A DNA stretch of 64,000 bases from Chloroflexota bacterium. GTDB lineage: Bacteria > Chloroflexota > Anaerolineae > Anaerolineales > Villigracilaceae. A program made the position numbers and the translations under genes. Shown piece after piece: positions 32,782 through 43,872 of the stretch. The notes below the pieces were generated by a model. The model was not told the origin of the DNA, ran no database searches, and saw only the letters and a list, made by a program, of their open reading frames with translations. The stretch's first letter is position 1. Each line of letters begins with the position of its first letter. The stretch covers positions 1-64,000 of the forward strand of contig JACRBJ010000049.1 of the NCBI GenBank assembly GCA_016234555.1, read 5' to 3'.

Positions 32782-34875
32782 ATGCTTCCTGACAGACTTC
32801 GTAAAAATTCGCAATTGATCGCCATGATTATTGCGGTGATATCGGCTCTAGCCGCCCAATATCTTTTTACCGGGGAAATATTCACCCACCAGAAGAATTC
32901 CAATACCTGGGTGTGGGAAACAAAATATACCTTTGCCGTGCTTCTCCTGGTTTTGGCAGCCGCTTGCTCGGCATGGGCGACATTTCGACGGGAAAAGGCG
33001 AAACTTGAAGATGAAACCACCCCGCTGTTGGACGACGGTATCAGGCGCAGGCGCATCTGGCTGGTCGCGGCGGGGGGGTGTTATCTGTCGTCCATCCTGA
33101 TTTATCTGACCACCGGGGAAAACTCCTGGGTGCGGATGTTGTGGATGGCGGGCATTGCCCTGCTGTTGATTCCTTTCTGGATGCAAACCTGGGGCAAGCC
33201 TGACGGAAGGCGGATTCCAACCTGGGAATGGCTCCTGCTCAGTCTGATCGTGCTGATCGGCTTTGGGTTTCGCTATTGGAAGCTGACCGAGGTCCCCTCT
33301 CATGTGGATAACGATGTCGCCTTGATGGGGACGTTCGGCGTCGATCTGATTGAGGCGGAGAATTACAACTGGATCGGATATTCCAATTCCGAACATTTGT
33401 TGTCTTATGACCAGTTTATGGCGTGGAGAATGCGCCTGTTTAGACAAAACCATTACGGGATTGTGATGCCTTCCGTCGTTTTGGGGACTCTCACTCTGAT
33501 TTTTGTGTTTCTGTTGGGACGTAAACTGAGCGGTCCGCTTGTGGGGTTTATGGCGGTGGGATTATTGACCATCAGCTATACCCATATTCATTTCAGCAGA
33601 ATTCTATTCGGTAATTCATCCTTCTTTATGGCGTCTTTTGCGGTATATGCAATTTTCAAAGGGATGCGCACCCGCCAGCCTTTTTGGTTTACGCTGGCGG
33701 GAGTTCTTACCGGCTGGGGGCTGCTTCTCTATGATTCAAGCCGTGTCATCCCGGTTCTCATCGTCTCCATCATAATCTGGCAGGCGCTCTGGCATCGCCA
33801 ACAGATCAAATCCATGTACAAGGATTGGCTGGTGTTGGGGGCGGGCGTCCTGTTTGCATTTGGACCCATGCTGGCGTATGCCGCCGTGAATTTCTCCAAT
33901 TTTGCGGGGCGCGCCAACAAGGTCCTTTTGTGGGAGGATGTCGTCTGGCAGCATCAACTGGCGAGCTACCACACCGAGAGCCCCTTTGTCGTTCTTGTGG
34001 AGCAAACCTGGCGGACCTTCCTCACCCTTCACCTGACCGGCGATGGCAGTCCGCACTTCGCGTTCCAGCGCCCCATGGTTTCCTCGCTTACCGCCATGTT
34101 TTTCATTCTTGGGCTGGGATACGCCCTTACCCGCCTGAAGAACATCAGGCTCTTTGCCATGCTTGCCTGGATTTTCCTCACCTTCATCCTCGGCGGGGTG
34201 CTGACTGCCGACCCGCCTTACTGGCCCCATCTCAATATTGCCCTGCCTCCAATTATGCTGGTGGCGGCGCTGGGGATTGAAAGCCTTGCAGACGCCTTGA
34301 AAAAAGCCTTTGGTCGGGTTGGGTACATGGTATATGTCTGGGTGCTGATCGGCGTGCTTGTCGTTACCGGCGTCAACAACTGGCAGGTCTATTACGATTA
34401 CGTCAAGAACAACGCCGGCAACCGAATCCGCATTGCGCGTTATCTTAATTCCCTGCCATCCAGTTACTACGTTTATCTTGCCAGTGATGCTTTTCCCTGG
34501 GGCGAACATGCCTTCCGCTTTTTTAGCCGCGACATGGAGGGACAAGACCTGGACCTCGCGGCACTGGAGAGCGAGCCGCCGGCGCTCGACCGTCCAACAG
34601 TATTTATTTTATTCCGCCATCCCGAGGTGATCCCTGTCTTGCAGAGGCTTTACCCGGATGGGGTGCTTGAAAATCATTACGATTTCGACAACCTGGTCTC
34701 CTTCATCTCCTACCGCGTCGTGCCCTCCACTGCCGATGTGACGCCCGAGTCTGCGGAGATCAGCCAGTTGAGTTCCGGCGGCTGGCAGTTGATTTTCCTC
34801 TTCATTGTGCTTTGGATCGGGTACGTGGCGTACAACCATTATTCCATGCAGGAAGCAAACGGGAAGGATGGGTAG
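32782..34875 (+). CDS. polytopic GT-C glycosyltransferase-like protein (ArnT/PMT type)
   Basis: 697 residues with about 12-13 hydrophobic segments. Three helices come first, then at about 160-190 the start of a GT-C fold with an acidic motif SHVDNDVALMG in the first large loop, where PMT/ArnT enzymes place the catalytic aspartate. A soluble region near 560-650 precedes the last helix. Such enzymes move a sugar from a polyprenyl carrier to lipid or protein. It leads a tight five-gene cluster that could make the donor or a decorated glycolipid. Confidence 0.75.
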   Translation: MLPDRLRKNSQLIAMIIAVISALAAQYLFTGEIFTHQKNSNTWVWETKYTFAVLLLVLAAACSAWATFRREKAKLEDETTPLLDDGIRRRRIWLVAAGGCYLSSILIYLTTGENSWVRMLWMAGIALLLIPFWMQTWGKPDGRRIPTWEWLLLSLIVLIGFGFRYWKLTEVPSHVDNDVALMGTFGVDLIEAENYNWIGYSNSEHLLSYDQFMAWRMRLFRQNHYGIVMPSVVLGTLTLIFVFLLGRKLSGPLVGFMAVGLLTISYTHIHFSRILFGNSSFFMASFAVYAIFKGMRTRQPFWFTLAGVLTGWGLLLYDSSRVIPVLIVSIIIWQALWHRQQIKSMYKDWLVLGAGVLFAFGPMLAYAAVNFSNFAGRANKVLLWEDVVWQHQLASYHTESPFVVLVEQTWRTFLTLHLTGDGSPHFAFQRPMVSSLTAMFFILGLGYALTRLKNIRLFAMLAWIFLTFILGGVLTADPPYWPHLNIALPPIMLVAALGIESLADALKKAFGRVGYMVYVWVLIGVLVVTGVNNWQVYYDYVKNNAGNRIRIARYLNSLPSSYYVYLASDAFPWGEHAFRFFSRDMEGQDLDLAALESEPPALDRPTVFILFRHPEVIPVLQRLYPDGVLENHYDFDNLVSFISYRVVPSTADVTPESAEISQLSSGGWQLIFLFIVLWIGYVAYNHYSMQEANGKDG

Positions 34876-34887
34876 CTGGAAGGAGTC

Positions 34888-35637
34888 ATGGAACCGCAGG
34901 AATACGAGTTGATGTTCGAGGTCGAAACGGCGCACTGGTGGTATCTGGGCATGGAAAAAATCACCCGCGCCATTCTCGATCAGTGGCATTCTGCAAAACC
35001 GAATTCAACCGTCCTGGATGCGGGCTGCGGCACGGGCGCGGCGATGTCCACCTATCTTGCGGATTACGGGGATGTGACCGGCATCGACGTCTCGCCGCTG
35101 GCTTTGGGCTTTTGCCGCAAACGAAACCTGACTTCCCTTGGGCTGGCTTCTGTTTCGTACATTCCTTTTCCACCCGCAAGCTTTGACCTCGTCACCAGCT
35201 TCGACGTGCTTTACGAACAGGCTGTCCCCAATGACCTTGCCGCGCTGACCGAATTCCGTCGCGTCCTGCGCCCAAACGGTTTGACTCTGCTCCGCCTCCC
35301 AGCCTACAACTGGCTGCGCGGACAGCACGACCTCACCATCCACACCGCGCGGCGTTACACAGTTCCGCAAGTGACCCGGCTTCTCGAAGACAGCGGATTT
35401 CAACCCGTGCGTGTCACCTATGCCAATACCTTCCTTTTTCCGCTGGCGCTCGCCAAACGCCTGCTCGAACGCATCTTTCCGCCGGCCCCAGCCTCCTCCG
35501 ATTTGTCGGTCAACGTCGGCAGGTTGAACGGGCTTTTCAAACATATCCTCGCCAGTGAGGCGTTTTTCGTCTCGCGCATCGGACTGCCCTTCGGCTTGAG
35601 CGTCATCGCCCTGGCGCGGAAACCCCAAACCGCATGA
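34888..35637 (+). CDS. class I SAM-dependent methyltransferase
   Basis: 249 residues. VLDAGCGTGAAMSTYL is the SAM-binding motif I, followed by TGIDVSPLAL and FDLVTSFDVLYE. The N-terminal MFEVETAHWWYLGM segment is frequent in methyltransferases of surface-glycan clusters. It has a strong GGAAGGAG site and overlaps the next gene by 4 bp. Confidence 0.88.
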   Translation: MEPQEYELMFEVETAHWWYLGMEKITRAILDQWHSAKPNSTVLDAGCGTGAAMSTYLADYGDVTGIDVSPLALGFCRKRNLTSLGLASVSYIPFPPASFDLVTSFDVLYEQAVPNDLAALTEFRRVLRPNGLTLLRLPAYNWLRGQHDLTIHTARRYTVPQVTRLLEDSGFQPVRVTYANTFLFPLALAKRLLERIFPPAPASSDLSVNVGRLNGLFKHILASEAFFVSRIGLPFGLSVIALARKPQTA

Positions 35638-36356
35638 GTGAACAAAAAAAGATTTCAGGACTATCCATTTTTTTCCCAGCTTACAACGACGGCGGCACCA
35701 TCCCCAGCATGGTGCTGACCGCCCAGATTGCCGCTCGCGCCGTCACCGACGACTACGAGATTATCGTGGTCAACGACGGCAGTCAGGATCACACTCCGCT
35801 TGTGCTGGCTGAACTCGAAAAGCAGATTCCCCAACTGCGGGTGGTCCACCATCCGCAGAACCGAGGCTACGGCGCGGCGCTCCGCACGGGGTTTGCATCC
35901 GCCAGCAAGGAGTGGATTTTCTACACCGACGGCGACGCCCAATACAATCCGCTGGAACTCCACTCGCTGGTCGATGCCTTGTGCGACGGCGTGGATGTGG
36001 TCAACGGTTGGAAGATCAGCCGCAACGACCCGTTTATCCGTGTTTTGCTGGGCAATATCTACAACCTCGGCGTCAAACTCGTTTTTGGAATCCGCTTGAA
36101 GGATGTGGACTGTGACTACCGCCTGATACGCCGCAGTATTTTCTCCGCCATTGAACTCGAAAGCAATACAGGTTCCATCTGTGTCGAGATGATCAAGAAG
36201 ATACAGGACGCTGGCTTCAAGTTTGCAGAGGTCCCTGTCTCGCACTATCACCGCCAGTACGGACATTCCCAATTTTTCAACTGGCGGCGTCTGCTGCGGA
36301 CAGCCCGTCACCTGATTATCCTGTGGCGGAAACTGGTTTTGAAAAAGCAGCGATGA
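35634..36356 (+). CDS. family 2 glycosyltransferase (polyprenyl-phosphate sugar synthase-like)
   Basis: 240 residues, GT-A fold: FFPAYNDGGTIPSMV, IIVVNDGSQDHT, NRGYGAALRTGF, YTDGDAQYN (DXD-like) and VDCDYRLIRR. Most like dolichol-phosphate mannosyltransferase family enzymes without membrane helices. It could supply the polyprenyl-phosphate sugar used by the GT-C protein upstream. ATGA overlaps at both ends. Confidence 0.9.
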   Translation: MSEQKKISGLSIFFPAYNDGGTIPSMVLTAQIAARAVTDDYEIIVVNDGSQDHTPLVLAELEKQIPQLRVVHHPQNRGYGAALRTGFASASKEWIFYTDGDAQYNPLELHSLVDALCDGVDVVNGWKISRNDPFIRVLLGNIYNLGVKLVFGIRLKDVDCDYRLIRRSIFSAIELESNTGSICVEMIKKIQDAGFKFAEVPVSHYHRQYGHSQFFNWRRLLRTARHLIILWRKLVLKKQR

Positions 36357-37342
36357 ATCCTGAACTTTTTCGAGGAAAACGTGCCCTCATTACCGGGGGA
36401 CAGGGTTTTATCGGCAGCAACCTGGCGCATCGTCTGGTGTCTTTGGGGGCGCAGGTGCGGATCGTGGATGTGGCCCTGCCACACACCGGCGCAAATACTT
36501 TCAACTTGCACGGCATTGAACAAGATGTGGAACTTCACCACATGGACCTGCGCAATGCCGATGCAATTCCTGACTTGATCGCTGGTCAGGATTACCTTTT
36601 CAATCTCGCGGGTTTAGTCAGTCATGTGGACAGCATGGAAGCGCCGCAGATCGATTTGGAAGTCAATGCTGCCTGTCAGTTGTCCATTGTCCAAGCCTGC
36701 CTCAAACACAACCCCAAAATCAAAATCGTCTATGCGGGAACCCGCCAGATTTACGGGCGCTCCCAATATCTGCCCGTGGATGAAAAACATCCCATCGTCC
36801 CGGTGGATTTCAACGGCGTGACCAAACGCGCGGGCGAAATGTATCACCTCGTCAGCTACCGTGCCTACGGGCTTCATACAACCAGCCTGCGGATGATCAA
36901 TACCTACGGTCCGCGGATGCATTGCAGGGATGGACGCCTAAACTTCCTCGGCGAGTGGATTCGCCGCCTGTTCGATCATCAGCCTTTGCAGGTTTATGGC
37001 ACGGGCAAACAGATCCGTGACCTGAATTTTGTGGACGATGTGGTGGATGCCTTGCTGCTGGCGGTCAGCGATGAGAAATCGGCGGGACAGATTTACAACC
37101 TCGGCAGTTCAGAACCGATTCACTTGCTTGATCTGGCACAGTTGATGATCGAAGTCTTTGGCTCGGGAAGTTATGAACTTTGCCCTTTCCCCGCTGAGCG
37201 CAAGCGGATCGACATCGGCGACTATCACGGCGACTATTCAAAAATCCAAAGCCAACTTGGCTGGCAGCCCAAAATCTCCCTGCGCGAGGGGCTGGCGCGC
37301 ACCTTCGAGTTTTACCGTCAGCATCGGGAGTATTACTGGTGA
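36353..37342 (+). CDS. NAD-dependent sugar epimerase/dehydratase (extended SDR)
   Basis: About 329 residues. Rossmann motif ALITGGQGFIGSNLAHRL, the active-site segment with a TRQIYG region and later VTKRAGEMYHLVSYRAYGL; the usual YxxxK is not obvious at its typical place, so catalysis should be checked. ATG 36353 overlaps the previous stop. Acts on nucleotide sugars. Confidence 0.85.
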   Translation: MNPELFRGKRALITGGQGFIGSNLAHRLVSLGAQVRIVDVALPHTGANTFNLHGIEQDVELHHMDLRNADAIPDLIAGQDYLFNLAGLVSHVDSMEAPQIDLEVNAACQLSIVQACLKHNPKIKIVYAGTRQIYGRSQYLPVDEKHPIVPVDFNGVTKRAGEMYHLVSYRAYGLHTTSLRMINTYGPRMHCRDGRLNFLGEWIRRLFDHQPLQVYGTGKQIRDLNFVDDVVDALLLAVSDEKSAGQIYNLGSSEPIHLLDLAQLMIEVFGSGSYELCPFPAERKRIDIGDYHGDYSKIQSQLGWQPKISLREGLARTFEFYRQHREYYW

Positions 37343-38436
37343 GTGACGAAATCTTCCCCATCGACTTGAAAGCCCAAACCCTTTCCATCCAGCCCGAAAT
37401 TGACACTGCAATTGCAAGAGTTTTTGCTTCGGGACAGTTCATCCTCGGCGCGGAGGTTGAAGCCTTCGAGCATGAGTTTGCTGAATATTGTGGCGTTGCT
37501 CACGCCATCGGTATGGACTCAGGCACGAGCGCGATTGAACTCTCCCTGCTTGCCTGCGGAATTGGTGCGGGTGATGAAGTCATCACTGTATCAAACACGG
37601 CTGTTGCCACTGTCGCTGCCATCGAGTTGACAGGCGCAAAGCCTGTGCTGGTGGACATCGACTCGCAGACTCTGACCCTCGACCCGTCCAAGTTGGAAGC
37701 TGCACTCACGTCCCACACTCGTGCCGTCGTTCCTGTCCATCTCTATGGTTGCCCAGCGGATATGAATCCCATCTTGGATTTTGCCCGTGCCCATCAACTT
37801 TTTGTCATCGAAGATTGCGCCCAGGCGCACGGCGCACAATATCACGGCAAACCAGTGGGTGGGCTGGGACATCTCTCCGCGTTCAGTTTTTATCCGACCA
37901 AAAATCTTGGAGCCTATGGCGACGGCGGCGCCGTGCTGACGAATGACCTCGCGTTGGCAGAGCAGGTGCGGCTGTTGCGGCAATACGGTTGGGACGCGAA
38001 CCGCGTTAGTCAGCAAAAAGGAATGAACGCCCGTCTCGACGAAATGCAAGCCGCCATATTGCGCGTCAAGTTGCGCCGCCTCGAAACATGGAACGACCGC
38101 CGCCGTGAACTGGCGGCCCTCTACCAATCTCTTCTCGCTGATGTTTTGACTTTGCCCGTCGAGCCGCCTGAAACCCGCCACGTCTTTCATCAATTTGTCG
38201 TGCGTCATCCACGACGGGACACCTTGCGGAATTACCTGCTGGAACACGGCATTCATGCGCAAATTCATTACCCAGTTCCTATCCATCTTCAACCTGCCTA
38301 TCGTGGACTTGCTCTTCATTCTTTGCCCGTGACCGAATCCGCCGCCGACCAAATCCTCAGTCTGCCGCTTTATCCTGAATTACGAAACGAAGATGTAAAA
38401 AGAGTCTGTCAGATGGTACTTAGTTTTGATTCGTGA
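37339..38436 (+). CDS. DegT/DnrJ/EryC1/StrS-family sugar aminotransferase
   Basis: 365 residues. GMDSGTSAIELSL binds PLP phosphate, IEDCAQAHGAQYHG supplies the ring-stacking and Asp residues, and FSFYPTKNLGAYGDGG holds the PLP lysine. It makes an amino sugar from a keto sugar nucleotide, which fits the epimerase upstream. The start is GTG 37339, overlapping the epimerase stop (GTGA). Ends the glycan cluster. Confidence 0.92.
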   Translation: MSDEIFPIDLKAQTLSIQPEIDTAIARVFASGQFILGAEVEAFEHEFAEYCGVAHAIGMDSGTSAIELSLLACGIGAGDEVITVSNTAVATVAAIELTGAKPVLVDIDSQTLTLDPSKLEAALTSHTRAVVPVHLYGCPADMNPILDFARAHQLFVIEDCAQAHGAQYHGKPVGGLGHLSAFSFYPTKNLGAYGDGGAVLTNDLALAEQVRLLRQYGWDANRVSQQKGMNARLDEMQAAILRVKLRRLETWNDRRRELAALYQSLLADVLTLPVEPPETRHVFHQFVVRHPRRDTLRNYLLEHGIHAQIHYPVPIHLQPAYRGLALHSLPVTESAADQILSLPLYPELRNEDVKRVCQMVLSFDS

Positions 38437-38437
38437 T

Positions 38438-38463
38438 GTAGGGGCGGGGTCACTCCGCCCTAC
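38438..38463. repeat. GTAGGGGCGGGG-type hairpin repeat
   Basis: GTAGGGGCGGGGT followed by CACTCCGCCCTAC, an imperfect hairpin 2 bp past the aminotransferase stop. The same element stands at 60080-60106, and a related one (GTAGGGGCGACCCG arms) at 38651-38710. Confidence 0.7.
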
Positions 38464-38479
38464 TGTTATGAAAATCAGT

Positions 38480-38485
38480 TATAAT
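38480..38485 (+). promoter_or_regulatory. -10 box for the ABC-F leader transcript
   Basis: Perfect TATAAT, seven bases before the leader ATG, which would place the transcription start at or next to that ATG. The -35 region is poor. Confidence 0.55.
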
Positions 38486-38492
38486 CTCAGAC

Positions 38493-38570
38493 ATGATCTA
38501 CAGTTTCCGTGCGGGCAAATCCCCGCTCATCATCGGCGTTCGTGGCTTTATCTTCGAGGGGCTTCCTTGA
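38493..38570 (+). CDS. putative 25-residue leaderless leader peptide upstream of the ABC-F gene
   Basis: ATG 38493 to TGA 38570 encodes a 25-residue peptide beginning MIYSFRAGKS and ending FIFEGLP. It starts 7 bases after a TATAAT box, so the mRNA would begin at or near the start codon, and it is followed by an intrinsic terminator and then the ABC-F gene. This is the layout of ribosome-mediated attenuation known for antibiotic-resistance ABC-F genes. Coding is not proved. Confidence 0.5.
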   Translation: MIYSFRAGKSPLIIGVRGFIFEGLP

Positions 38571-38609
38571 ATCGCGCCTATACGCTGAAAGTACTTCGTC
38601 AACTTTCTC

Positions 38610-38639
38610 ATGCCGCAGGAGCGACCTGCGGCATTTTTG
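38610..38639 (+). terminator. intrinsic terminator in the ABC-F leader
   Basis: ATGCCGCAGG-AGCGA-CCTGCGGCAT (38610-38634), a perfect 10-bp stem, followed by TTTTG. It lies between the leader peptide and the ABC-F start, so it would stop transcription before the gene unless read-through is allowed. Confidence 0.85.
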
Positions 38640-38650
38640 TTTGTAATAGC

Positions 38651-38710
38651 GTAGGGGCGACCCGACAATATCAATCACAACTCTGGCAGACCCTGGCGGG
38701 TCGCCCCTAC
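38651..38710. repeat. GTAGGGGCGACCCG inverted repeat
   Basis: GTAGGGGCGACCCG (38651-38664) is perfectly complementary to 38697-38710 around a 32-base loop, ending 12 bp before the ABC-F start codon. No T run; a dispersed repeat that could also fold over the ribosome site region. Confidence 0.75.
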
Positions 38711-38722
38711 ATGGAATAAAAA

Positions 38723-40354
38723 ATGGTACAACTTCAACTCGCAAACATTACTCTCGTCCTCGGCGCAAAGCGCATTTTCGAAAGCCTGAATTGGGAAATC
38801 CAAACTGGTCAGAAGATTGGTCTCATCGGTGCGAACGGCGCGGGGAAGTCCTCGCTCTTCAAACTTATCGAAGGCGAACATGGTCCCGAACTCGGCGGGA
38901 GCATCACCCGCGCCAAAGGCGTGACCACGGGATACCTGCCACAACATCCCGAACTTGATTCCACGCTGACGGCTTTCGACGCCGCGCTGGGGGGCAACCC
39001 GCGCGTGGCGGAAGTCCATGCCGAACTGGAGCGCGTGGAAAATAGTTTGGGCAACCCCGAAGTTTATGGAGATGAGCGCAAGCTACAACGGGCGCTCGAA
39101 TTGCAGCACAAACTCATCGAGGAATACAACGACCTCGGCGGCGACTCGTATCCTGAGCGGGTGCGTGGACTTCTGCTCGGGTTGGGACTCGCTCAAAGTG
39201 AATTGACCAAACCCCTGTCGGTGTTGAGTGGGGGACAGAAAAAACTGGTTGGGTTGGCGAGCCTGCTTCTTGTCCGCCCCGATATTTTGCTCCTCGACGA
39301 ACCAGACAATCATCTCGACCTGCCCGGCAAGATGTTCCTTGAAAAACTCATCCGTGAGTACGAAGGAACGGTGGTGTTGATCTCGCATGACCGTTACCTG
39401 CTCGACGCGGTTGTCACGCACATCGCTGAATTGGAGGACGGCAAGTTGACCCTGTTTGAGGGCGATTATTCATCCTATGTTTCGGACAAGGAAATGCGGC
39501 TGGCTCGCCAGGAGGAAGTGTTCCGCGCCCAGCAACACCAGATTACCCGTCTCGAAGCTGCGATCAAACGCCTGGCGATTTGGGGCAAGGTCTATGACAA
39601 CGAAGACCTGGCGCGAAAATCCAAAGCCATGCAGAAGCGGCTGGACAAAATGGAAAAGGTCGAGAAGCCAATCACCGAACGCCGCCGCATGGGACTTCAA
39701 CTAAACGGCTGGCGCGGCTCGAACAAGGTCTTGGAACTTGATGGCATCTCGAAGTCTTTTGGGTCGAAACGGGTGCTTTCGAATTTGAACCAGACCATCT
39801 GGCATGGCGAGCGTGTGGGATTGATTGGCGCGAACGGAGCGGGTAAATCCGTCCTGCTGAAAATGATCCTCGGGCAGGAACAGCCCGACGCTGGTGAGAT
39901 CAAGATCGGTCCCAGCATTTCCATCGGACATTATGCACAGGAGCACGAGACGTTGGATTTCAACCAAACCGTTGTGGACGCTGTCCGCTATGCAGGCGAG
40001 ATGAGCGAATCGCGTGCGACGGCTTTTCTCTTGCATTATCTTTTTACCTATCGACAGGTCTCGCAGAAGATCGGCGAACTCTCAGGTGGCGAACGCAGCC
40101 GGCTCCAACTGGCGCTGGTGGTTTTGTCGGGAGCAAATTTCCTGCTGCTTGATGAACCTACCAACAATCTCGACATTGCCTCCGCCGAAGTGCTGGAGCA
40201 GGCGCTCGAAGACTTTGAAGGCACGGTGCTTGTCATTTCCCATGACCGTTATTTTCTCGACCGAACAGTGGAGCGGTTACTGGTCATCGAAGATGGTCAA
40301 CTGGTTGAATATCAAGGCGGCTACAGCGATTACCTTGGAATAAAAAATAAGTAA
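38723..40354 (+). CDS. ABC-F family ribosome-associated ATPase
   Basis: 543 residues, two ATP-binding domains without membrane segments. First: GANGAGKSSL, LSGGQKKLVGLASLL, LLLDEPDNHLD; second: GANGAGKSVL, LSGGERSRLQLALVVL, LLLDEPTNNLD. The linker (about 245-310) is the charged helical hairpin that reaches the ribosomal P or E site. ABC-F proteins rescue stalled ribosomes or protect them from antibiotics. An attenuator-like leader precedes it. Subfamily cannot be fixed by eye. Confidence 0.93.
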   Translation: MVQLQLANITLVLGAKRIFESLNWEIQTGQKIGLIGANGAGKSSLFKLIEGEHGPELGGSITRAKGVTTGYLPQHPELDSTLTAFDAALGGNPRVAEVHAELERVENSLGNPEVYGDERKLQRALELQHKLIEEYNDLGGDSYPERVRGLLLGLGLAQSELTKPLSVLSGGQKKLVGLASLLLVRPDILLLDEPDNHLDLPGKMFLEKLIREYEGTVVLISHDRYLLDAVVTHIAELEDGKLTLFEGDYSSYVSDKEMRLARQEEVFRAQQHQITRLEAAIKRLAIWGKVYDNEDLARKSKAMQKRLDKMEKVEKPITERRRMGLQLNGWRGSNKVLELDGISKSFGSKRVLSNLNQTIWHGERVGLIGANGAGKSVLLKMILGQEQPDAGEIKIGPSISIGHYAQEHETLDFNQTVVDAVRYAGEMSESRATAFLLHYLFTYRQVSQKIGELSGGERSRLQLALVVLSGANFLLLDEPTNNLDIASAEVLEQALEDFEGTVLVISHDRYFLDRTVERLLVIEDGQLVEYQGGYSDYLGIKNK

Positions 40355-40405
40355 CGCGCACAGCTTTGCGGTGTTGCATTCCTTAACTTTAGAAAGGAGA
40401 TTGAT

Positions 40406-41083
40406 ATGGCTCAAGCTGGAATTCACGCAATGGTTGGAATGCTCACTCGTAAAGTTGCTGACAAGCGACGATGGCTTTTGTTTGGGGCGATATTGGGAAG
40501 TTTTATCCCCGACATGGATAATTTTGGCGTGGCGGTTGCTACTCTGACGAAAGCGCCCACCGAAGGCATCCATCGCACGGCGACTCACAGTATCTTCTTT
40601 ATGCTGGCTGTTGTCGCGGTCTTTTATTTGCTTGGGCAGGTCAAAAAAGATGTGCGTTGGAGCAATCTCGGATTTGGTTTGGGATTGGGGTTGTTGCTTC
40701 ACAGCCTGCTGGATATTCTCGTGTGGTTTAACGGCGTCGCGCTGTTTTGGCCCCTGCCGATCTGGGTCAATCTCTGGGAAAACATAACGCCGCCCGCCTG
40801 GTTCATGAAATTCATGGATCCTGCAGAATTCCTTTGCTTTGGGATTTACCTTTGGATATTGGGCGGTTGGGCCCATGGGCGCGGCACAGACGCGGACTTT
40901 ATGGGTAAACACCGTATCTGGATGATGCTCGAGTTCGCGCTTTTCATCATCTTCACCCCGCTTGCCTATCTCATGACTAAAGGCTTTTTGACGATTTACG
41001 GCGCCCTGTATCTTTTCTCCATCACGATGGCTTTTTTTGTGACCATCCGCATGCGAAGGACGGTCGAGGCTGTAGAGTCTTGA
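40406..41083 (+). CDS. DUF457/YdjM-type membrane-bound metal-dependent hydrolase
   Basis: 225 residues with about five hydrophobic segments. Family motifs: N-terminal GIHAMVGML, DMDN near 37, GIHRTATHS near 53 and LLLHSLLD near 95, giving His and Asp for metal binding. The family is thought to be hydrolytic at the membrane; the E. coli member YdjM is SOS-induced. Good AAAGGAG site. No clear functional partner nearby. Confidence 0.82.
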   Translation: MAQAGIHAMVGMLTRKVADKRRWLLFGAILGSFIPDMDNFGVAVATLTKAPTEGIHRTATHSIFFMLAVVAVFYLLGQVKKDVRWSNLGFGLGLGLLLHSLLDILVWFNGVALFWPLPIWVNLWENITPPAWFMKFMDPAEFLCFGIYLWILGGWAHGRGTDADFMGKHRIWMMLEFALFIIFTPLAYLMTKGFLTIYGALYLFSITMAFFVTIRMRRTVEAVES

Positions 41084-41103
41084 AAATCAAATAGCGAACG
41101 TTA

Positions 41104-41112
41104 TGCTATACT
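41104..41112 (+). promoter_or_regulatory. extended -10 promoter of the ACT-domain gene
   Basis: TGCTATACT, identical to the element before the NYN gene, 36 bases upstream of ATG 41149. Confidence 0.6.
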
Positions 41113-41148
41113 TGCCATCATCCAGACACCCAGCAACAGGAGCTTTCC

Positions 41149-41676
41149 ATGCCGAAGAATATTGTGTTGACCCTGACGGGACGCGACAAAGTTGGAATTG
41201 TGGACAACGTGACCAGCCTGATCGTCAAGCATGGCGGCAATGTGGAATCCAGCCGCATGGCGCGGCTTGGCGGCGAGTTCGCCATACTGATGCTCCTTTC
41301 CCTTGCTGAAAATGAACTGGTGGGGCTTGATAAGGACTTTGCCCGGTTGCGTGGAGAGGGTTTTCAAGTGTTGCTGACGCCAACCGAGGACGAAACGGGG
41401 AAGTATGCGGGCTGGCTGCCGTATGAAATCGAAGTGACGGGCGCCGACCACGAGGGAATCATCCGCGAGATTGCGCATCACCTTGCCTCGCAGGGCATCA
41501 ACATCGAGAGCATGGACACCAGTTCCACGCCCGCGCCGATGAGCGGCACACCGTTGTTCACGATGAAAGGCATCGTCCTCGTCCCGCCGAAGTTGACTTT
41601 TCATGTTTGGAGCGACGCGCTGGAGGATATTGGCGATAAGCTGAACGTGAGCGTCAAAGTGGGAATGGTCAAGTAG
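41149..41676 (+). CDS. two-ACT-domain protein, GcvR-like
   Basis: 175 residues. First ACT domain (about 4-80, with TGRDKVGIVDNVTSLIVKHGGNVESS) and second (about 92-172, with TGADHEGIIREIAHHLASQGINIESM). GcvR in E. coli is a regulatory partner of GcvA for the glycine cleavage system. A link to one-carbon metabolism fits the convergent formate-tetrahydrofolate ligase next door, but this is inference. Confidence 0.85.
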   Translation: MPKNIVLTLTGRDKVGIVDNVTSLIVKHGGNVESSRMARLGGEFAILMLLSLAENELVGLDKDFARLRGEGFQVLLTPTEDETGKYAGWLPYEIEVTGADHEGIIREIAHHLASQGINIESMDTSSTPAPMSGTPLFTMKGIVLVPPKLTFHVWSDALEDIGDKLNVSVKVGMVK

Positions 41677-41705
41677 GTCGTTGAGATAACAGACAATCGA
41701 AAATA

Positions 41706-41738
41706 AAACAGCCGTGACAATTTGTCGCGGCTGTTTTC
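41706..41738. terminator. bidirectional terminator between convergent genes
   Basis: AAAACAGCCGTGACA-ATT-TGTCGCGGCTGTTTT, a 15-bp stem with one G-T pair and A/T runs on both sides. It serves the ACT-domain gene and the convergent ligase gene. Confidence 0.9.
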
Positions 41739-41767
41739 CTGTCTACTTGTTTTTCTGTCTACATATC

Positions 41768-43786
<2,019 letters not shown>

Positions 43787-43872
43787 AGAATCTCCTTATG
43801 AAATTATATATAATTCATTTCATTATCTAGGGAAGTCTTCAAAAAAGCAAGAGAGTTTTGTCACTCCTTTTG

